Below are positions 42,191-51,748 of a DNA stretch of 64,000 nucleotides, piece by piece. The stretch is from DATFVA01 sp963771705 (lineage in GTDB: Bacteria; Bacteroidota; Ignavibacteria; Ignavibacteriales; Ignavibacteriaceae): NCBI GenBank assembly GCA_963771705.1, contig CAVYUP010000014.1:434001-498000 (forward strand), written 5' to 3'. A program made the translations under genes and the position numbers. The number at the start of each line of letters is the position of its first letter. Position 1 is the stretch's first letter. The notes under the pieces were generated by a model, which was not told the origin of the DNA, ran no database searches, and saw only the letters and a list, made by a program, of their open reading frames with translations.

Positions 42191-43657
42191 ATGCACTGGA
42201 TAGACGTCAGTATTTTCTCCGTCTATATGATCTCAATGCTGGGTATAGGTTTTTTCTTCCTGAAAAAGAATAAGGATGCCGATGATTATTACGTCGGCGG
42301 AAGGAGTATGGGGAGTTTCCACGTGGGGCTCTCTGTAGTAGCTACGGATGTGGGAGGAGGATTCTCGATAGGACTGGGAGGTCTCGGGTTTGTTATGGGT
42401 ATATCCGGATCCTGGATGCTCTTTACAGGTCTGATCGGTGCATGGCTGAGCGCGGTTCTTCTCATTCCCAAGGTTAATGGTATGAAGAATTTCAAAGAAC
42501 TTTATACTTTTCCCCAGATCTTTGAAAGTTTTTATAACAGGAAGGTAGCTATAATAGCGGGCTTCATTTCCGCAATAGGATATATAGGTTTCACAAGCTC
42601 GCAGATACTCGCGGGCGCAAAGCTCGCTGCAGCCTCCTTTATCTCACTTAACATGGAAACGGCTCTTTTAATAATGGGGGCCATCGTTGTTATTTATACT
42701 TTCCTCGGCGGCATAAAAGCAGTAATTTATACAGATACCGTCCAGTGGATAATACTTATGGTGGGACTAATATTCATCGGAATTCCTGTTGCGTATTTTG
42801 CTGTAGGAGGATATTCGGAAATCAGCAAAGCATTGCCGCCGGAATTTTTTTCTTTGAGCAACCTGAGCTGGCAGACAATGGTGAACTGGTTTGTTACGAT
42901 AGTGCCCATATGGTTTGTGGGGATGACGCTCTACCAGAGAATTTATGCATGTAAAAGTGAGAAGGAAGCAAAGAAAGCATGGTTCATAGCGGGACTATTT
43001 GAATGGCCTGCGATGGCTTTTATGGGCGTGCTGCTGGGTCTCTTTGCAAGGGTCGCGGCAAATGACGGTATGTTTGAATATCTTGGTTATGCAACAATAG
43101 GGAGTATGGACTCAGAAATGGGACTCCCGATGCTGCTCCGTTCTATACTTCCTGTAGGACTAATGGGATTAATGATGTCGGCTTACTTCTCAGCAATTAT
43201 GTCTACTGCTGACAGCTGCCTTATGGCCGCGTCGGGAAATGTAATGACGGATATCCTCGACAGATTTTTTAACATTAGCTCCGATCAGAAAAAGTTTCTT
43301 CGCTATTCTCAGCTCATAACATTTGTCATCGGCGCGCTCGCCTTGTTCCTTGCGTCCTATATGCAGAATGTGCTTCAGCTGATGCTCTACTCATACGCTT
43401 TTATGGTATCAGGATTATTTATCCCGGTAATCGGAGCATTCTTCTGGAAACGAAGCAATTCAACTGCCGCTCTATGGTCTATGCTTCTGGGCGGAGGAAC
43501 AACTATTACCCTGATCGCCTCGGGGATTAGTCTGCCCCTCGGACTTGATGCCAACATTTACGGCATTTCTCTTTCTGCAATTACTTTCGTGGTAATTACT
43601 CTCCTTACTTCACCGCAGGAGGTTACAGAATTGGAATTAAGTGAGGAACCTGATTGA
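42191..43657 (+). CDS. Sodium:solute symporter family transporter
   Basis: A 488-residue inner-membrane protein with about 13 helices, of the SSS family (proline, pantothenate, sugar and similar substrates). DADDYYVGGRSMGSFHVGLS is the family's early signature, and GYIGFTSSQILAGAKLAA with the later SAIMSTADSCLMAASGNV are classic motifs around the sodium site. It begins at the base after the racemase stop. The operon suggests an amino acid or acylated amino acid substrate, which is inference. Confidence 0.9.
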   Translation: MHWIDVSIFSVYMISMLGIGFFFLKKNKDADDYYVGGRSMGSFHVGLSVVATDVGGGFSIGLGGLGFVMGISGSWMLFTGLIGAWLSAVLLIPKVNGMKNFKELYTFPQIFESFYNRKVAIIAGFISAIGYIGFTSSQILAGAKLAAASFISLNMETALLIMGAIVVIYTFLGGIKAVIYTDTVQWIILMVGLIFIGIPVAYFAVGGYSEISKALPPEFFSLSNLSWQTMVNWFVTIVPIWFVGMTLYQRIYACKSEKEAKKAWFIAGLFEWPAMAFMGVLLGLFARVAANDGMFEYLGYATIGSMDSEMGLPMLLRSILPVGLMGLMMSAYFSAIMSTADSCLMAASGNVMTDILDRFFNISSDQKKFLRYSQLITFVIGALALFLASYMQNVLQLMLYSYAFMVSGLFIPVIGAFFWKRSNSTAALWSMLLGGGTTITLIASGISLPLGLDANIYGISLSAITFVVITLLTSPQEVTELELSEEPD

Positions 43658-43719
43658 CAAAAGCAATTTCATCAGACCCTGAAACAAATTAAGCAATACA
43701 TTGATATGACAGGACACGC

Positions 43720-44868
43720 TTGAAAAAAAACATCACAGAAGATCTGATAAATCTCCGCAAAAACATCCACTCCGAACCAGAGTTAGCGGGGGATGAAACC
43801 AATACCGCTGCGAGGATTGAGAAATTTATTTCCGCATACTCTCCGGATAATACCATAAAGAATTTAGGCGGCAGCGGTATCGCCTTTATCTTTAAAGGTG
43901 AGGCTGAGGGACCGGCGGTTCTGTTCAGAGCCGAACTTGACGCTCTACCCATTAAGGAAATAAACGATTTTGAATATAAGTCGAAGTTTAAAGACAAAGG
44001 CCACAAGTGCGGACACGACGGTCATATGACGGTTCTTGCCGGTTTCGCACAAAGGATCGCCTCTTCACGAAAATTTAATGGGAAGGTCATTCTGTTATTC
44101 CAGCCGGCTGAAGAGACTGGTGAAGGTGCAGAACGTGTGTTGAACGATGAGAAATTTTCTGATCTGAAACCTGACTATGTGTTCGCTTTCCATAATCTCC
44201 CGGGCTTTCAGGCAGGTTCCGTAATAATAAGGGACGGCAGTTTTGCCTCAGCCTCAAAAGGAATGATCATTAAGCTTACCGGCAAAACTTCTCATGCGGC
44301 AGAACCGGAGAATGGAATCAATCCTTCCATCGCTATATCTGAGATCATCAGGAAACTATCCGCACTATCAAAGGAACTCAAAGGTGCTAAAGAATTTGTT
44401 CTTGTAACAATAATTCACGTCCGGATAGGGGAGAAGGCATTCGGTACTTCGCCTGGGTATGGAGAGCTTATGGCAACCCTCAGGGCATACAGAAATGAGG
44501 ATATGGAACTGCTTATCAGGGAAGCAGAAAATCTGGTTGAATCAGTTGCGTCAGATCATCAACTGAAATTGGAAATTAATTATACTGAAGAATTCCCTGC
44601 AACTGTAAACGATGTAAAATGCAATGAAGATGTTAGAAAGGCGGCAGAGGAGAATGGCTGTCCGGTAAAGATCGTCAGCGAACCATTCCGCTGGTCGGAG
44701 GATTTCGGTCATTTTACTGAAAGGTTCAGAGGTTCATTATTCGGGATAGGTTCGGGCGAGAACCACCCGCAGCTTCACAATCCCGATTACGACTTTCCGG
44801 ATGAGATAATACCCGCTGGAATAAATATGTTTTATACTATTTGGCAGAAAATATTAAACAGGAAATAA
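43720..44868 (+). CDS. M20-family amidohydrolase (N-acyl amino acid or peptide hydrolase)
   Basis: A 382-residue metal-dependent hydrolase of the IAL/hippurate hydrolase type. Metal ligands appear in HKCGHDGHMTVLAGF and QPAEETGEGAERVL, and the late histidine in GSGENHPQLHNPDY. An insertion-type dimerisation domain fills the middle (TGKTSHAAEP). The start is a TTG at 43720 with AGGA 6 bases upstream; the nearby ATG at 43706 meets a stop. Its product, a free amino acid, would suit the racemases next to it. alr starts one base after its stop. Confidence 0.87.
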   Translation: MKKNITEDLINLRKNIHSEPELAGDETNTAARIEKFISAYSPDNTIKNLGGSGIAFIFKGEAEGPAVLFRAELDALPIKEINDFEYKSKFKDKGHKCGHDGHMTVLAGFAQRIASSRKFNGKVILLFQPAEETGEGAERVLNDEKFSDLKPDYVFAFHNLPGFQAGSVIIRDGSFASASKGMIIKLTGKTSHAAEPENGINPSIAISEIIRKLSALSKELKGAKEFVLVTIIHVRIGEKAFGTSPGYGELMATLRAYRNEDMELLIREAENLVESVASDHQLKLEINYTEEFPATVNDVKCNEDVRKAAEENGCPVKIVSEPFRWSEDFGHFTERFRGSLFGIGSGENHPQLHNPDYDFPDEIIPAGINMFYTIWQKILNRK

Positions 44869-44869
44869 G

Positions 44870-46021
44870 ATGTTTCATACTTCGGTACTAGAGCTTAGTC
44901 AGTCATCCCTTAATACTAACATTTCTTTTTTAAGGAAATTATTCGGAAAGAAAGTCAGAATCTCCTCAGTTGTGAAAGGGAATGCTTACGGACATGGTAT
45001 CGAGGTATTCGTCCCAATGGCTGAGAAAGCAGGCATTGATCATTTTTCGGTTTTCAGCACTGAGGAAGCCTACCGTGTCAGCTCAACTTTAACGAAGGAT
45101 TCAGAGATAATGATAATGGGAATGATCGACGATTCCGATCTCGAGTGGGCAATCAGAGAAGAGATTCAATTCTGGGTGTTCGATCTTGCCCGACTTGAAT
45201 CCGCGCTTAAGACTGCAAAGAAGACAGACATTCCTGCAAGAATACATCTTGAACTTGAGACAGGCTTCAACAGGACAGGATTCCAGGAAAAAGATTTCGT
45301 AAGGCTTGTTGATCTTCTTAAAAAGTTTGAGGGGAGTTATGTAGTTGAAGGTATATGTACTCATTATGCAGGCGCTGAAAGCATCGCGAATTATTACAGG
45401 ATCAATCAGCAGATTAAGAGGTTCAATAATTTTTACAAATGGTTTAATCAGCAGGGGATTCATCCTTTAATACGGCATACTGCATGCAGTGCTGCCGCGG
45501 TTTCTTATCCGCAAACAAGGATGGACCTTGTACGAATTGGAATTTTGCATTACGGTTTCTGGCCCAGCAGGGAAACCCTTATTTCTTATCTTAATAAGCA
45601 GGAACAAAAAATAGATCCTCTTAAGAGAATCATTTCCTGGAAGAGCAAGATAATGAGTGTAAAGCATGTATCTACCGGTGAGTTTGTCGGTTACGGAACT
45701 TCCTACCTTGCCCAGCGAGATATGAAGATAGGGATTGTGCCTGTAGGTTATTCTCAGGGTTTCAGCCGCTCAATGAGCAATCACGGCAGGGCGCTGGTAA
45801 ACGGTTACAGGGTAGCGGTAATAGGCATAGTAAATATGAATAACATGATAATCGATGTTACAGATGTTCCGGGCATTGAAAGGAATGATGAAGTGGTGCT
45901 GATTGGCTGCCAGGGTGATCTCTCTATTTCCGTATCCTCCTTCAGTGAACTAAGCGATCAGCTTAATTATGAATCGCTGAGCCGCCTCCCCCGCAACATC
46001 CCCCGCTACGTTATCACTTAG
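44870..46021 (+). CDS. alr: Alanine racemase
   Basis: A 383-residue PLP racemase giving D-alanine for peptidoglycan. The PLP lysine is in SVVKGNAYGHGIEVF and the second base, Tyr, in FVGYGTSYLAQRD. The conserved VPVGYSQGF and the C-terminal VNMNNMIIDVTDVPG are typical Alr. It is in one operon with another type of PLP racemase, so the cell has two racemases transcribed together. Whether this is the essential Alr or a broader-specificity copy is unknown. Confidence 0.88.
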   Translation: MFHTSVLELSQSSLNTNISFLRKLFGKKVRISSVVKGNAYGHGIEVFVPMAEKAGIDHFSVFSTEEAYRVSSTLTKDSEIMIMGMIDDSDLEWAIREEIQFWVFDLARLESALKTAKKTDIPARIHLELETGFNRTGFQEKDFVRLVDLLKKFEGSYVVEGICTHYAGAESIANYYRINQQIKRFNNFYKWFNQQGIHPLIRHTACSAAAVSYPQTRMDLVRIGILHYGFWPSRETLISYLNKQEQKIDPLKRIISWKSKIMSVKHVSTGEFVGYGTSYLAQRDMKIGIVPVGYSQGFSRSMSNHGRALVNGYRVAVIGIVNMNNMIIDVTDVPGIERNDEVVLIGCQGDLSISVSSFSELSDQLNYESLSRLPRNIPRYVIT

Positions 46022-46227
46022 GTTTCTCAATGCTCATTCTGAATATCGTTAATCGTGGGATACTTTTATCTCATTGATCCCTCACAGGGCCTTTTATGTA
46101 ATGATCAGCTATTTTATTTGCTGAAAATAACTTATCTTCCTTCATATGATTCCCAGATCACCAAGTAGAATGGAAAAGTTTAATACATTTCTTTTACCAG
46201 GATCTAAAAAAATATAGGAGAGAGCGA
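46022..46227. other. 206-bp intergenic region before the T9SS protein
   Basis: No gene or clear signal is seen apart from the GGAGAGAG ribosome site next to the following ATG. Confidence 0.5.
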
Positions 46228-47763
46228 ATGATCAAAAGATACTCTTTTCTTTCATTATTTATTTTATTCAGTTTATCAGTTATTAACGCCCAGACGGGGT
46301 GGTTTCCACTTAGTTCCGGTACAACTAACAGTCTTAACGGCATTGGTGTTTTTACGAATGACTACGTTATTGCTGTGGGTGACGCAGGAACTATTCTTAG
46401 GACAACCGACGGCGGAAGCAGCTGGGAGAACATTCCCTCAGGAACTTCGGAGCGGCTGAACAGCATAAGTGTTTTAAATAACAGCACTGCAGTAATTGTT
46501 GGTGATGCAGGCACTCTTCTCAGAACAACCGACAGCGGATCATCGTGGCAGAGTATTTCCTCAAATGTAAGCGATAACCTTCTATCGGTATCTTTCAATG
46601 ATGTTTACGGCATCGCGGGCGGTACATCCCAGACGATATTATATTCAACAGATGCGGGTGCTAGCTGGACGACCTCCCAGACAGGTTTCTTTGGAGGAGG
46701 TTTCTGGGGAGTACAGATGCTTGATGCGGATCATGCTTTCACAGCGGGTGAAAATTCAATTTTTCAACCGATGTTCGGTTGGTCAACTGACGGCGGACAG
46801 AACTGGAACTATACAGTTTTTTATCTTAACAGCAACGAAGGACGTTTGTACGACGTTCATTTCTTCGATCTGAATAATGGTGTTGCTGCGGCTTCGGTAT
46901 GGACAGGTGAAGGCGCTATTGCAGTAACTTCCGATGGAGGTGCAGACTGGAATACGCTTCCTTTTGTTAATGATGCTCTTTATACACTTTATTTTCCTGC
47001 TGCCCAGTCGGATATAGGATATGCCGCGGGTACTAATGGTATTATTATTAAAACTACTGATGCAGGCGGCAGCTGGGCTGAACAGACAAGCGGTGTTTCC
47101 GCAATTCTTATGGGTATTGCATTTACCGATGAGCTTACAGGCTACGCCGTAGGAGAGAACGGAACTATTCTTAAAACTGTTTCGGGAGGAGTTATCCCTG
47201 TAGAGCTTACTTCTTTCAGGGCTCAGCTTGAAGAAAGGGAAGTAAGACTTTCCTGGCAGACGGCTTCTGAGACCAATAACAGCGGATTTTTTGTTCAGCG
47301 GAAGATCGGCAATAACTGGGAGAATCTCGATTTTGTTCAGGGTTACGGTACAACTGCAGAGGTTCACAGCTACGACTATGCAGACAACCTTTCGGATGTG
47401 AACTACCGCGGAAAGGTTTACTACAGGCTGAAACAGGTTGACTATGACGGCGCGTCCGATTATTCTTCCTCTGTGGAAGTTACTTATGAGCCTAAACCAA
47501 ATGACTTTGTACTTGACCAGAACTACCCAAACCCGTTCAACCCTGAAACTTCAATCAAGTATTCTATTCCTGAAGGTTCACACGTCAAGGTTACTGTTTA
47601 TGATCTTCTTGGGAACCAGGTGCAGACACTCGTTGATGAATATAAGCCTGCAGGAACTTATTCGGTCAAATTCAACGGTGCCGAGCTTACAAGCGGAATT
47701 TATATCTACAGGCTTCAGGCAGGAGAATTTGTATCTACTAAAAGAATGGCACTAATCAAGTAA
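46228..47763 (+). CDS. Secreted YCF48/BNR-like repeat protein with T9SS sorting domain
   Basis: A 511-residue secreted protein. A signal peptide (to INAQ) is followed by several 40-50-residue repeats with VAVGDAGTILRTTDGGSSW-type blades, as in YCF48/Hcf136 photosystem-assembly-like beta-propellers. A linker domain begins IPVELTSFRAQLEEREVRL. The last 80 residues are a type IX secretion sorting domain: NYPNPFNPETSIKYSIPEG, then a beta-sandwich ending SGIYIYRLQAG and VSTKRMALIK. The protein is exported to the surface or released. A terminator follows. Confidence 0.9.
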   Translation: MIKRYSFLSLFILFSLSVINAQTGWFPLSSGTTNSLNGIGVFTNDYVIAVGDAGTILRTTDGGSSWENIPSGTSERLNSISVLNNSTAVIVGDAGTLLRTTDSGSSWQSISSNVSDNLLSVSFNDVYGIAGGTSQTILYSTDAGASWTTSQTGFFGGGFWGVQMLDADHAFTAGENSIFQPMFGWSTDGGQNWNYTVFYLNSNEGRLYDVHFFDLNNGVAAASVWTGEGAIAVTSDGGADWNTLPFVNDALYTLYFPAAQSDIGYAAGTNGIIIKTTDAGGSWAEQTSGVSAILMGIAFTDELTGYAVGENGTILKTVSGGVIPVELTSFRAQLEEREVRLSWQTASETNNSGFFVQRKIGNNWENLDFVQGYGTTAEVHSYDYADNLSDVNYRGKVYYRLKQVDYDGASDYSSSVEVTYEPKPNDFVLDQNYPNPFNPETSIKYSIPEGSHVKVTVYDLLGNQVQTLVDEYKPAGTYSVKFNGAELTSGIYIYRLQAGEFVSTKRMALIK

Positions 47764-47794
47764 TTCTTTACTTAAGCGATCTGCTTTATAGCTG

Positions 47795-47824
47795 ACCCCG
47801 GGGCTCACGTTCCGGGGTTTTTTT
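47795..47824 (+). terminator. Terminator after the T9SS cargo gene
   Basis: ACCCCGG (47795-47801) and CCGGGGT (47812-47818) form a GC-rich stem with a 10-base loop, then a T run. Confidence 0.88.
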
Positions 47825-47894
47825 ATGCCGATTGGGCAGGAATTTCTATCTGCTGCCGACCATAAACCCGGTGCAGGCGGTACCCAAAAGGGAT

Positions 47895-47971
47895 CTGAAA
47901 ACGTTCTGAAAACGTTTTGAATACGTTCTGAAAACGTTCTGAAAACGTTCTGAATACGTTCTGAATACGTT
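47895..47971. repeat. Second tandem 11-bp repeat array, seven units
   Basis: Seven exact 11-base units (77 bp) with CTGAAAACGTT, CTGAATACGTT and one TTGAATACGTT. It is the same unit as the array at 11727-11827, 36 kb away. Flanking sequence is not shared, so only the repeat itself is common. Confidence 0.95.
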
Positions 47972-48304
47972 GTAAAGGGATTATAGTCCTGTACGTGGGT
48001 TAAAGGCTTAAGAATTCCGGCGTGAATAGAAGGGAGAGCAGTTAATGAAATTTGCAAAATCCCGTAATTATTTTATATATAATGAATTACATCACTTTAA
48101 ATGAAAAGATTCCGGGATAAATTCGGGATAGTCACATATAGCGATCCCGTGAGCGACGGCTTTCAAGAGAACCTGTATTTTGGCCTGAAATCTTAAATTA
48201 GAAGGAGTTTAGGAAGTGATATTTTTTAATCGGGACAGTTTCGGAACAGCCGCAATGAAGGCCTCCGGTTTAAACATTTTTATTCATTAACGGAATATCA
48301 TTAT

Positions 48305-51300
48305 ATGGCAGTTATTAAGAATCATGATGATCCACTGTGGTATAAAGACGGAATAATGTACCAGGTTCATATCAAATCTTTCATGGACAGCAACAACGAT
48401 GGAATTGGAGATATTAAAGGATTAACCAGTAAGCTGGATTATATTCAATCACTTGGAATAAATATTCTCTGGGTGCTGCCGTTTTACCCATCTCCTATGA
48501 AAGATGACGGTTATGATATATCAGATTATTTTAATATAAATCCCGATTACGGCACTCTGGACGATTTCAAAGAATTCCTGGATGAAGCGCACAAGAGAAA
48601 AATAAGAGTTATCACCGAGCTGGTTATGAACCATACTTCCGACCAGCATGAATGGTTCAGGCGGGCAAGAAAGAGCCCTGCCGGAAGTCCTGAAAGAAAT
48701 TTTTATGTATGGAGCGAAACCGGCGAGGAGTACGAGGATGCAAGGATTATCTTCAGTGATTTTGAGACTTCAAACTGGACGTGGGATTCTGCCGCGGAAG
48801 CGTATTACTGGCACAGGTTTTACTCTCATCAGCCCGATCTTAATTTCGATAATCCCGAGGTTCATAAAGCAATTTTCATGGCGGTCGACTTCTGGTTTGA
48901 GATGGGGGTTGACGGAATGCGCCTTGATGCGGTACCTTATTTATATGAGAGGGAGGGAACCAGCTGCGAGAACCTTACTGAAACTCATAATTTCCTGAAA
49001 AAATTAAACGCACACCTGCAGGAAAAATTTAAGAATAAAATGTTCCTGGCCGAAGCAAATCAGTGGCCCGAAGATGCGGTAGCGTATTTCGGAACCGGGG
49101 ATGAATGCCAGATGGCTTTTAATTTCCCCCTGATGCCGAGAATGTATATGGCTGTACAGATGGAAACAAGATATCCCATTATTGATATCCTCGAGCAGAC
49201 TCCCGAAATTCCTCCTAACTGCCAGTGGGCAATGTTCCTCCGAAATCACGATGAGCTTACTCTCGAGATGGTTACAGATGAGGAACGTGATTACATGTAC
49301 AGGTATTACGCAAAGGATAAACACGCCAGGTTAAATATGGGAATAAGACGCAGGCTGGCTCCGCTTGTAGAAAATAACAGGCGAAAAATTAAGCTGCTCA
49401 ACATACTGCTTTTTTCATTTCCCGGAACACCGATAATATATTACGGAGATGAGATCGGGATGGGAGATAATTATTACCTGGGCGATCGTAACGGTGTCCG
49501 CACACCTATGCAATGGAGTCCCGACCGCAACGCCGGTTTCTCCCGGGTGAATCCCCAGCAGCTTCTGCTGCCTGTAATTATCGATCCCGAATACCATTTC
49601 GAAAGCGTTAACGTTGAGGTTCAGGAAACTACCCCGTCATCTCTCTTAACCTGGATGAAGCGTGCAATAGCGGTAAGAAAAAAGTACCGCGCTTTCGGAA
49701 GAGGAGAGATCGAATTTCTTTCACCATCTAACTCAAAAGTGCTTGCTTTTCTTCGCAAATATGAAGGTGAGATTATTCTTGTAGTTGCCAATCTATCCCG
49801 TTTCAGCCAGGTAGTTGAGCTTAATCTTTCCGACTGCGCCGGCAGCACCCCCGTGGAATTATTCAGCCGGAATAAATTCCCTCCTATTAAGGACGCCTAT
49901 TATATGCTTACGATGAATGCATACGATTTTTACTGGTTCCAGCTTGTCCCGGCGGAGGAGTCGCAGCAGAGTGTCGACCTTTACGAGCCGCCTGAGCTCG
50001 AGGGGCATTCGGGTGAGTTCTCCATCTTCGGGTATGATGATGAAAGCATACTTAATACTGTGGCTATACCGGATTTTATTAAACGCAACAGATGGATAGA
50101 CACGCGGGATAAAGATATCGACGAGATAAATGTTTACGATGAGATACCTCTTTCGCAGGGACAGGAATATCAGTCGCTCGTTCTCATCGAAGTAAGTTAT
50201 GTTGATGATAGTTCTCAGGGCTTGATCATTCCATGTTCCACAGTTTATTATAACAAAGAACAATTAACCGATCCGGAGAGTCTGAGCTCTGTTATCGCCT
50301 ACCTGGATAAGCAGGGGAATGTATTATGTGAAAGCATAAACGACAACACCTTCAGAGATTCGCTCATCTCTGCTGTTCTCGGCTCACGGCAGATAAGAGG
50401 CAAGAGAGGCGACCTAGTTATTGAAAAGGAAAAGGGTTTTGAAGAAGCTGTTGATAATGATCTCGATTCAAAAATATCAGACACAGATGATTCGAATCTG
50501 AAGTTCATCGACCTCATCTACGGCGGCGGAATTAAGATACGACTATATCGGAAACTTGAGGAGGCCGGCCATCCGGGGATAGAAATGTTCCGGGCTCTTT
50601 CACTTCAATCCGCTTTCTCACATATTCCCGAATATCTCGGAACAATAAAATATAAAACAACCGATGGCAGCCAGTATGTTTTCGGTTTCATCGAGAAAGA
50701 ATTTCCGAACGAGGGAAATTTCTGGAAGTATATGACTGATGCTTCCATCAATCACTATGAAAAAAGGATACATCTTGAAAAATCTACCATCACAGATTTC
50801 AGCATTAAAAGCAGCTCACTTCTTACCGAAAATCTGAAAGATTATGATTTTACCGCAAGCTGCGATGAACTTGAATCACTTAATCTCGACCTCATGGAAC
50901 TGCTTGGCAGCAGAACGGGTGAACTCCACTCAACGCTTGCCTCACTTCCTGCTGAAGGCTTTGAACCCGAAAACTTTAATTCATTCTACCAGCGTTCTAT
51001 TTACCAGTCGAACCGCTCACTTGCGAGGAACACATTCCGGCTGATGAAAAGTTATACCGGCAAAGAGACGGAGAATATGGAAGAGATAATAGACAGGGAG
51101 GAGATGATCATCAATTACCTGAAACCCCTGCTTGAAGAAAGATTCAACGCAAAGAAGATCCGTATCCACGGCGATCTTAATTTAAAGAGAATCCTGCTTA
51201 CCGGACGGGATTTCCTTTTTATCAACTTTGAGGGTCAGCCTGCTATTGCATCAAGTACAAAAAGATTAAAACGCTCTCCCTTCAGGGATATAGCCGGTAT

Positions 51301-51619
51301 AATCGGCTCAATTTATTTTGCCGCCCATACTTCGCTGCAGAAATTCGGCCATCTATTATCTGAAGATGTAACTGTATATAATGCCTTCGCGAACCGCTGG
51401 TGGTTCTGTATGAGCAATAAGTTTTTGAGAGGCTACCTGGCTGCAGCAGCGGGGAATGACTTTTTCCCGCCCGATGAGAAGCAGGTCGATTTTCTTGTCA
51501 ACGTATATATGATTGAAAAAATGCTTTCTGAAATTGATAAGGGAATTACGCGCAATGCAAGCTGGCTGAAAATACCGGTGGAAGGATTAAGGGTGGTTAC
51601 AAATCTGCTGACAAAATAA
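48305..51619 (+). CDS. treS: Trehalose synthase fused to a maltokinase-like domain
   Basis: A 1104-residue fusion. Residues 1 to about 570 are a GH13 trehalose synthase that interconverts maltose and trehalose. Nucleophile D208 (GMRLDAVPY), acid/base E250 (FLAEANQWPED) and transition-state D316 (LRNHDEL) are all present. Residues about 590-1104 are a Pep2/maltokinase-like domain, with IHGDLN (H955-D957), the FEG region (974-977) and RLKRSPFRDIAG. The second metal aspartate of the kinase (usually DFEG) is N974. The fusion normally makes maltose-1-phosphate from trehalose. It begins the trehalose gene cluster. The N974 change leaves kinase activity uncertain. Confidence 0.9.
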   Translation: MAVIKNHDDPLWYKDGIMYQVHIKSFMDSNNDGIGDIKGLTSKLDYIQSLGINILWVLPFYPSPMKDDGYDISDYFNINPDYGTLDDFKEFLDEAHKRKIRVITELVMNHTSDQHEWFRRARKSPAGSPERNFYVWSETGEEYEDARIIFSDFETSNWTWDSAAEAYYWHRFYSHQPDLNFDNPEVHKAIFMAVDFWFEMGVDGMRLDAVPYLYEREGTSCENLTETHNFLKKLNAHLQEKFKNKMFLAEANQWPEDAVAYFGTGDECQMAFNFPLMPRMYMAVQMETRYPIIDILEQTPEIPPNCQWAMFLRNHDELTLEMVTDEERDYMYRYYAKDKHARLNMGIRRRLAPLVENNRRKIKLLNILLFSFPGTPIIYYGDEIGMGDNYYLGDRNGVRTPMQWSPDRNAGFSRVNPQQLLLPVIIDPEYHFESVNVEVQETTPSSLLTWMKRAIAVRKKYRAFGRGEIEFLSPSNSKVLAFLRKYEGEIILVVANLSRFSQVVELNLSDCAGSTPVELFSRNKFPPIKDAYYMLTMNAYDFYWFQLVPAEESQQSVDLYEPPELEGHSGEFSIFGYDDESILNTVAIPDFIKRNRWIDTRDKDIDEINVYDEIPLSQGQEYQSLVLIEVSYVDDSSQGLIIPCSTVYYNKEQLTDPESLSSVIAYLDKQGNVLCESINDNTFRDSLISAVLGSRQIRGKRGDLVIEKEKGFEEAVDNDLDSKISDTDDSNLKFIDLIYGGGIKIRLYRKLEEAGHPGIEMFRALSLQSAFSHIPEYLGTIKYKTTDGSQYVFGFIEKEFPNEGNFWKYMTDASINHYEKRIHLEKSTITDFSIKSSSLLTENLKDYDFTASCDELESLNLDLMELLGSRTGELHSTLASLPAEGFEPENFNSFYQRSIYQSNRSLARNTFRLMKSYTGKETENMEEIIDREEMIINYLKPLLEERFNAKKIRIHGDLNLKRILLTGRDFLFINFEGQPAIASSTKRLKRSPFRDIAGIIGSIYFAAHTSLQKFGHLLSEDVTVYNAFANRWWFCMSNKFLRGYLAAAAGNDFFPPDEKQVDFLVNVYMIEKMLSEIDKGITRNASWLKIPVEGLRVVTNLLTK

Positions 51620-51748
51620 TTTTTTGTGTTTCTGAGTACAGCACATTTATTAATTATGAAAAAAATTATAAATGTGACTGTTAGTATAAACCTACTGTCT
51701 TTATTCTGATATAATTGACGGATACTGTAACATTAAGCTAAGGAATAA

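Larger units (their letters stand above)
47764..48304. other. 541-bp intergenic region with terminator and repeat array
   Basis: Holds the terminator at 47795-47824 and the seven-unit 11-bp array at 47895-47971. From 47972 to 48304 I see no gene; a 19-codon frame at about 48044 is too short to support. Confidence 0.6.

Noticed and set aside
47752..48057. A minus-strand frame with repeated RIQNVFRTFSE peptides
   Set aside because: The repetition comes entirely from the 11-bp DNA array. The frame overlaps the T9SS gene end and a terminator and has no independent coding evidence.
48044..48103. A 19-codon frame upstream of treS
   Set aside because: It is too short, and without conservation evidence it cannot be told from chance.
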